Below, piece after piece: positions 14,475-14,866 of a stretch of DNA of 14,866 nucleotides. Source of the stretch: CAYZAW01 sp964476505. Lineage in GTDB: Bacteria; Bacillota; Clostridia; Christensenellales; CAG-138. Each line of letters opens with the position of its first letter. The stretch's first letter is position 1. Location of the stretch: the NCBI GenBank assembly GCA_964476505.1, contig CAYZAW010000050.1:1-14866 (forward strand), written 5' to 3'. Under the pieces are notes generated by a model. It did not search any database, had not been told where the DNA came from, and saw only the letters and a program-made list of their open reading frames with translations. The position numbers were made by a program, and so were the translations under genes.

Positions 14475-14866
14475 TTATGATTTTTTCTCGCCGGTTGCTT
14501 TGGCAGGAGAAAGTATCATCTGCATATTGCGCCCTTCCTGTTTGGCGGGGCGATCCATCACGGCAACGTCTTTTACCATTTGATAAAAGTCATCCATGAC
14601 CTTCAGACCGATATCGCCGTGGGTTGCCTGTCTGCCACGGAAGCGGATGGAAACCTTGACCTTGTTGCCGTCGTTCAGGAATTTGACGCAGTTTTTGGCC
14701 TTGATCTCCATATCGCGCAGATCGATGGTGGCGGAGAGACGGACTTCTTTTAACTCTACGGTTTTGGAATTCTTACGTTGTTCCTTTTCACGCTTGATCA
14801 TTTCGAAACGGTACTTGCCGTAATCCATGATCTTGCATACAGGCGGCTGTGCAGCCGGCGAAATCA
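14475..14866 (-). CDS. infC: Translation initiation factor IF-3, 3' portion (5' end cut by window edge)
   Basis: The frame is open from the window edge to the stop at 14475, giving 129 residues. The visible N-terminal part contains PPVCKIMDYGKYRFE, the signature at the end of the IF-3 N-domain and start of the linker helix, so the ATG at 14828 is internal and the gene continues beyond 14866. The C-domain follows: KEVRLSATIDLRDMEIKAKN, then KVKVSIRFRGRQATHGDIG and a DRPAKQEGRNMQMILSP end. IF-3 binds the 30S subunit and checks initiator tRNA and start codon. About 40-50 N-terminal residues are missing. Bacterial infC often uses a rare start codon (AUU) for autoregulation; this cannot be checked here. 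Confidence 0.97.
   Translation of the reverse strand, partial: ISPAAQPPVCKIMDYGKYRFEMIKREKEQRKNSKTVELKEVRLSATIDLRDMEIKAKNCVKFLNDGNKVKVSIRFRGRQATHGDIGLKVMDDFYQMVKDVAVMDRPAKQEGRNMQMILSPAKATGEKKS

Overview
The window looks like chromosomal DNA of an endospore-forming, GC-rich member of the Clostridia (a gut-type lineage such as Oscillospirales or Christensenellales would fit; this placement is inference). The evidence is a full-length spoIVA, an infC-rpmI-rplT operon of Firmicutes type, strong AGGAGG-type ribosome binding sites, tight operons with ATGA overlaps, and dispersed GC-rich palindromes in an intergenic gap. No rRNA, tRNA, CRISPR array, transposase or phage gene is visible.

Layout. (1) Positions 1-2642, plus strand: the 3' end of modA, then modB, a short modC and an XdhC/CoxI-family gene, apparently one operon for molybdate uptake and molybdoenzyme maturation. 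It ends at a bidirectional terminator. (2) Positions 2711-8452, minus strand: an operon reading ABC ATPase, ABC-2 permease, a 985-residue fusion of a GT4 glycosyltransferase to a serine beta-lactamase-fold (SxxK) hydrolase, and a small single-span membrane protein of unknown function. A clear sigma-A-like promoter lies at 8484-8511. This is the most unusual part of the window. (3) Positions 8614-11634, plus strand: spoIVA (spore coat basement-layer ATPase) with its own terminator, then a MATE efflux pump with its own promoter and terminator. (4) Positions 11693-11840: a gene-free gap holding several GC-rich inverted repeats and a tandem pair of hairpins. (5) Positions 11841-13667, minus strand: a TrmH/SpoU-family RNA 2'-O-methyltransferase followed by an orphan PTS EIIC-like membrane protein. 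(6) Positions 13757-14866, minus strand: infC (5' end cut by the window edge), rpmI and rplT, closed by a strong terminator.

How the genes may work together. ModA/B/C import molybdate, and the XdhC-like protein would help insert or mature the molybdenum cofactor of a hydroxylase whose structural genes are not in the window. In the fusion operon, the plausible reading is that the glycosyltransferase half builds a glycolipid or other glycoconjugate, the hydrolase half removes or transfers an acyl or ester group, and the ABC exporter moves the product; this is inference. SpoIVA and the translation operon are housekeeping or sporulation genes. Several start sites were moved downstream of the longest reading frame because a strong Shine-Dalgarno sequence sits before an internal ATG: the fusion gene at 6073, the ABC ATPase at 8452, the EIIC gene at 12872 and the methyltransferase at 13667.
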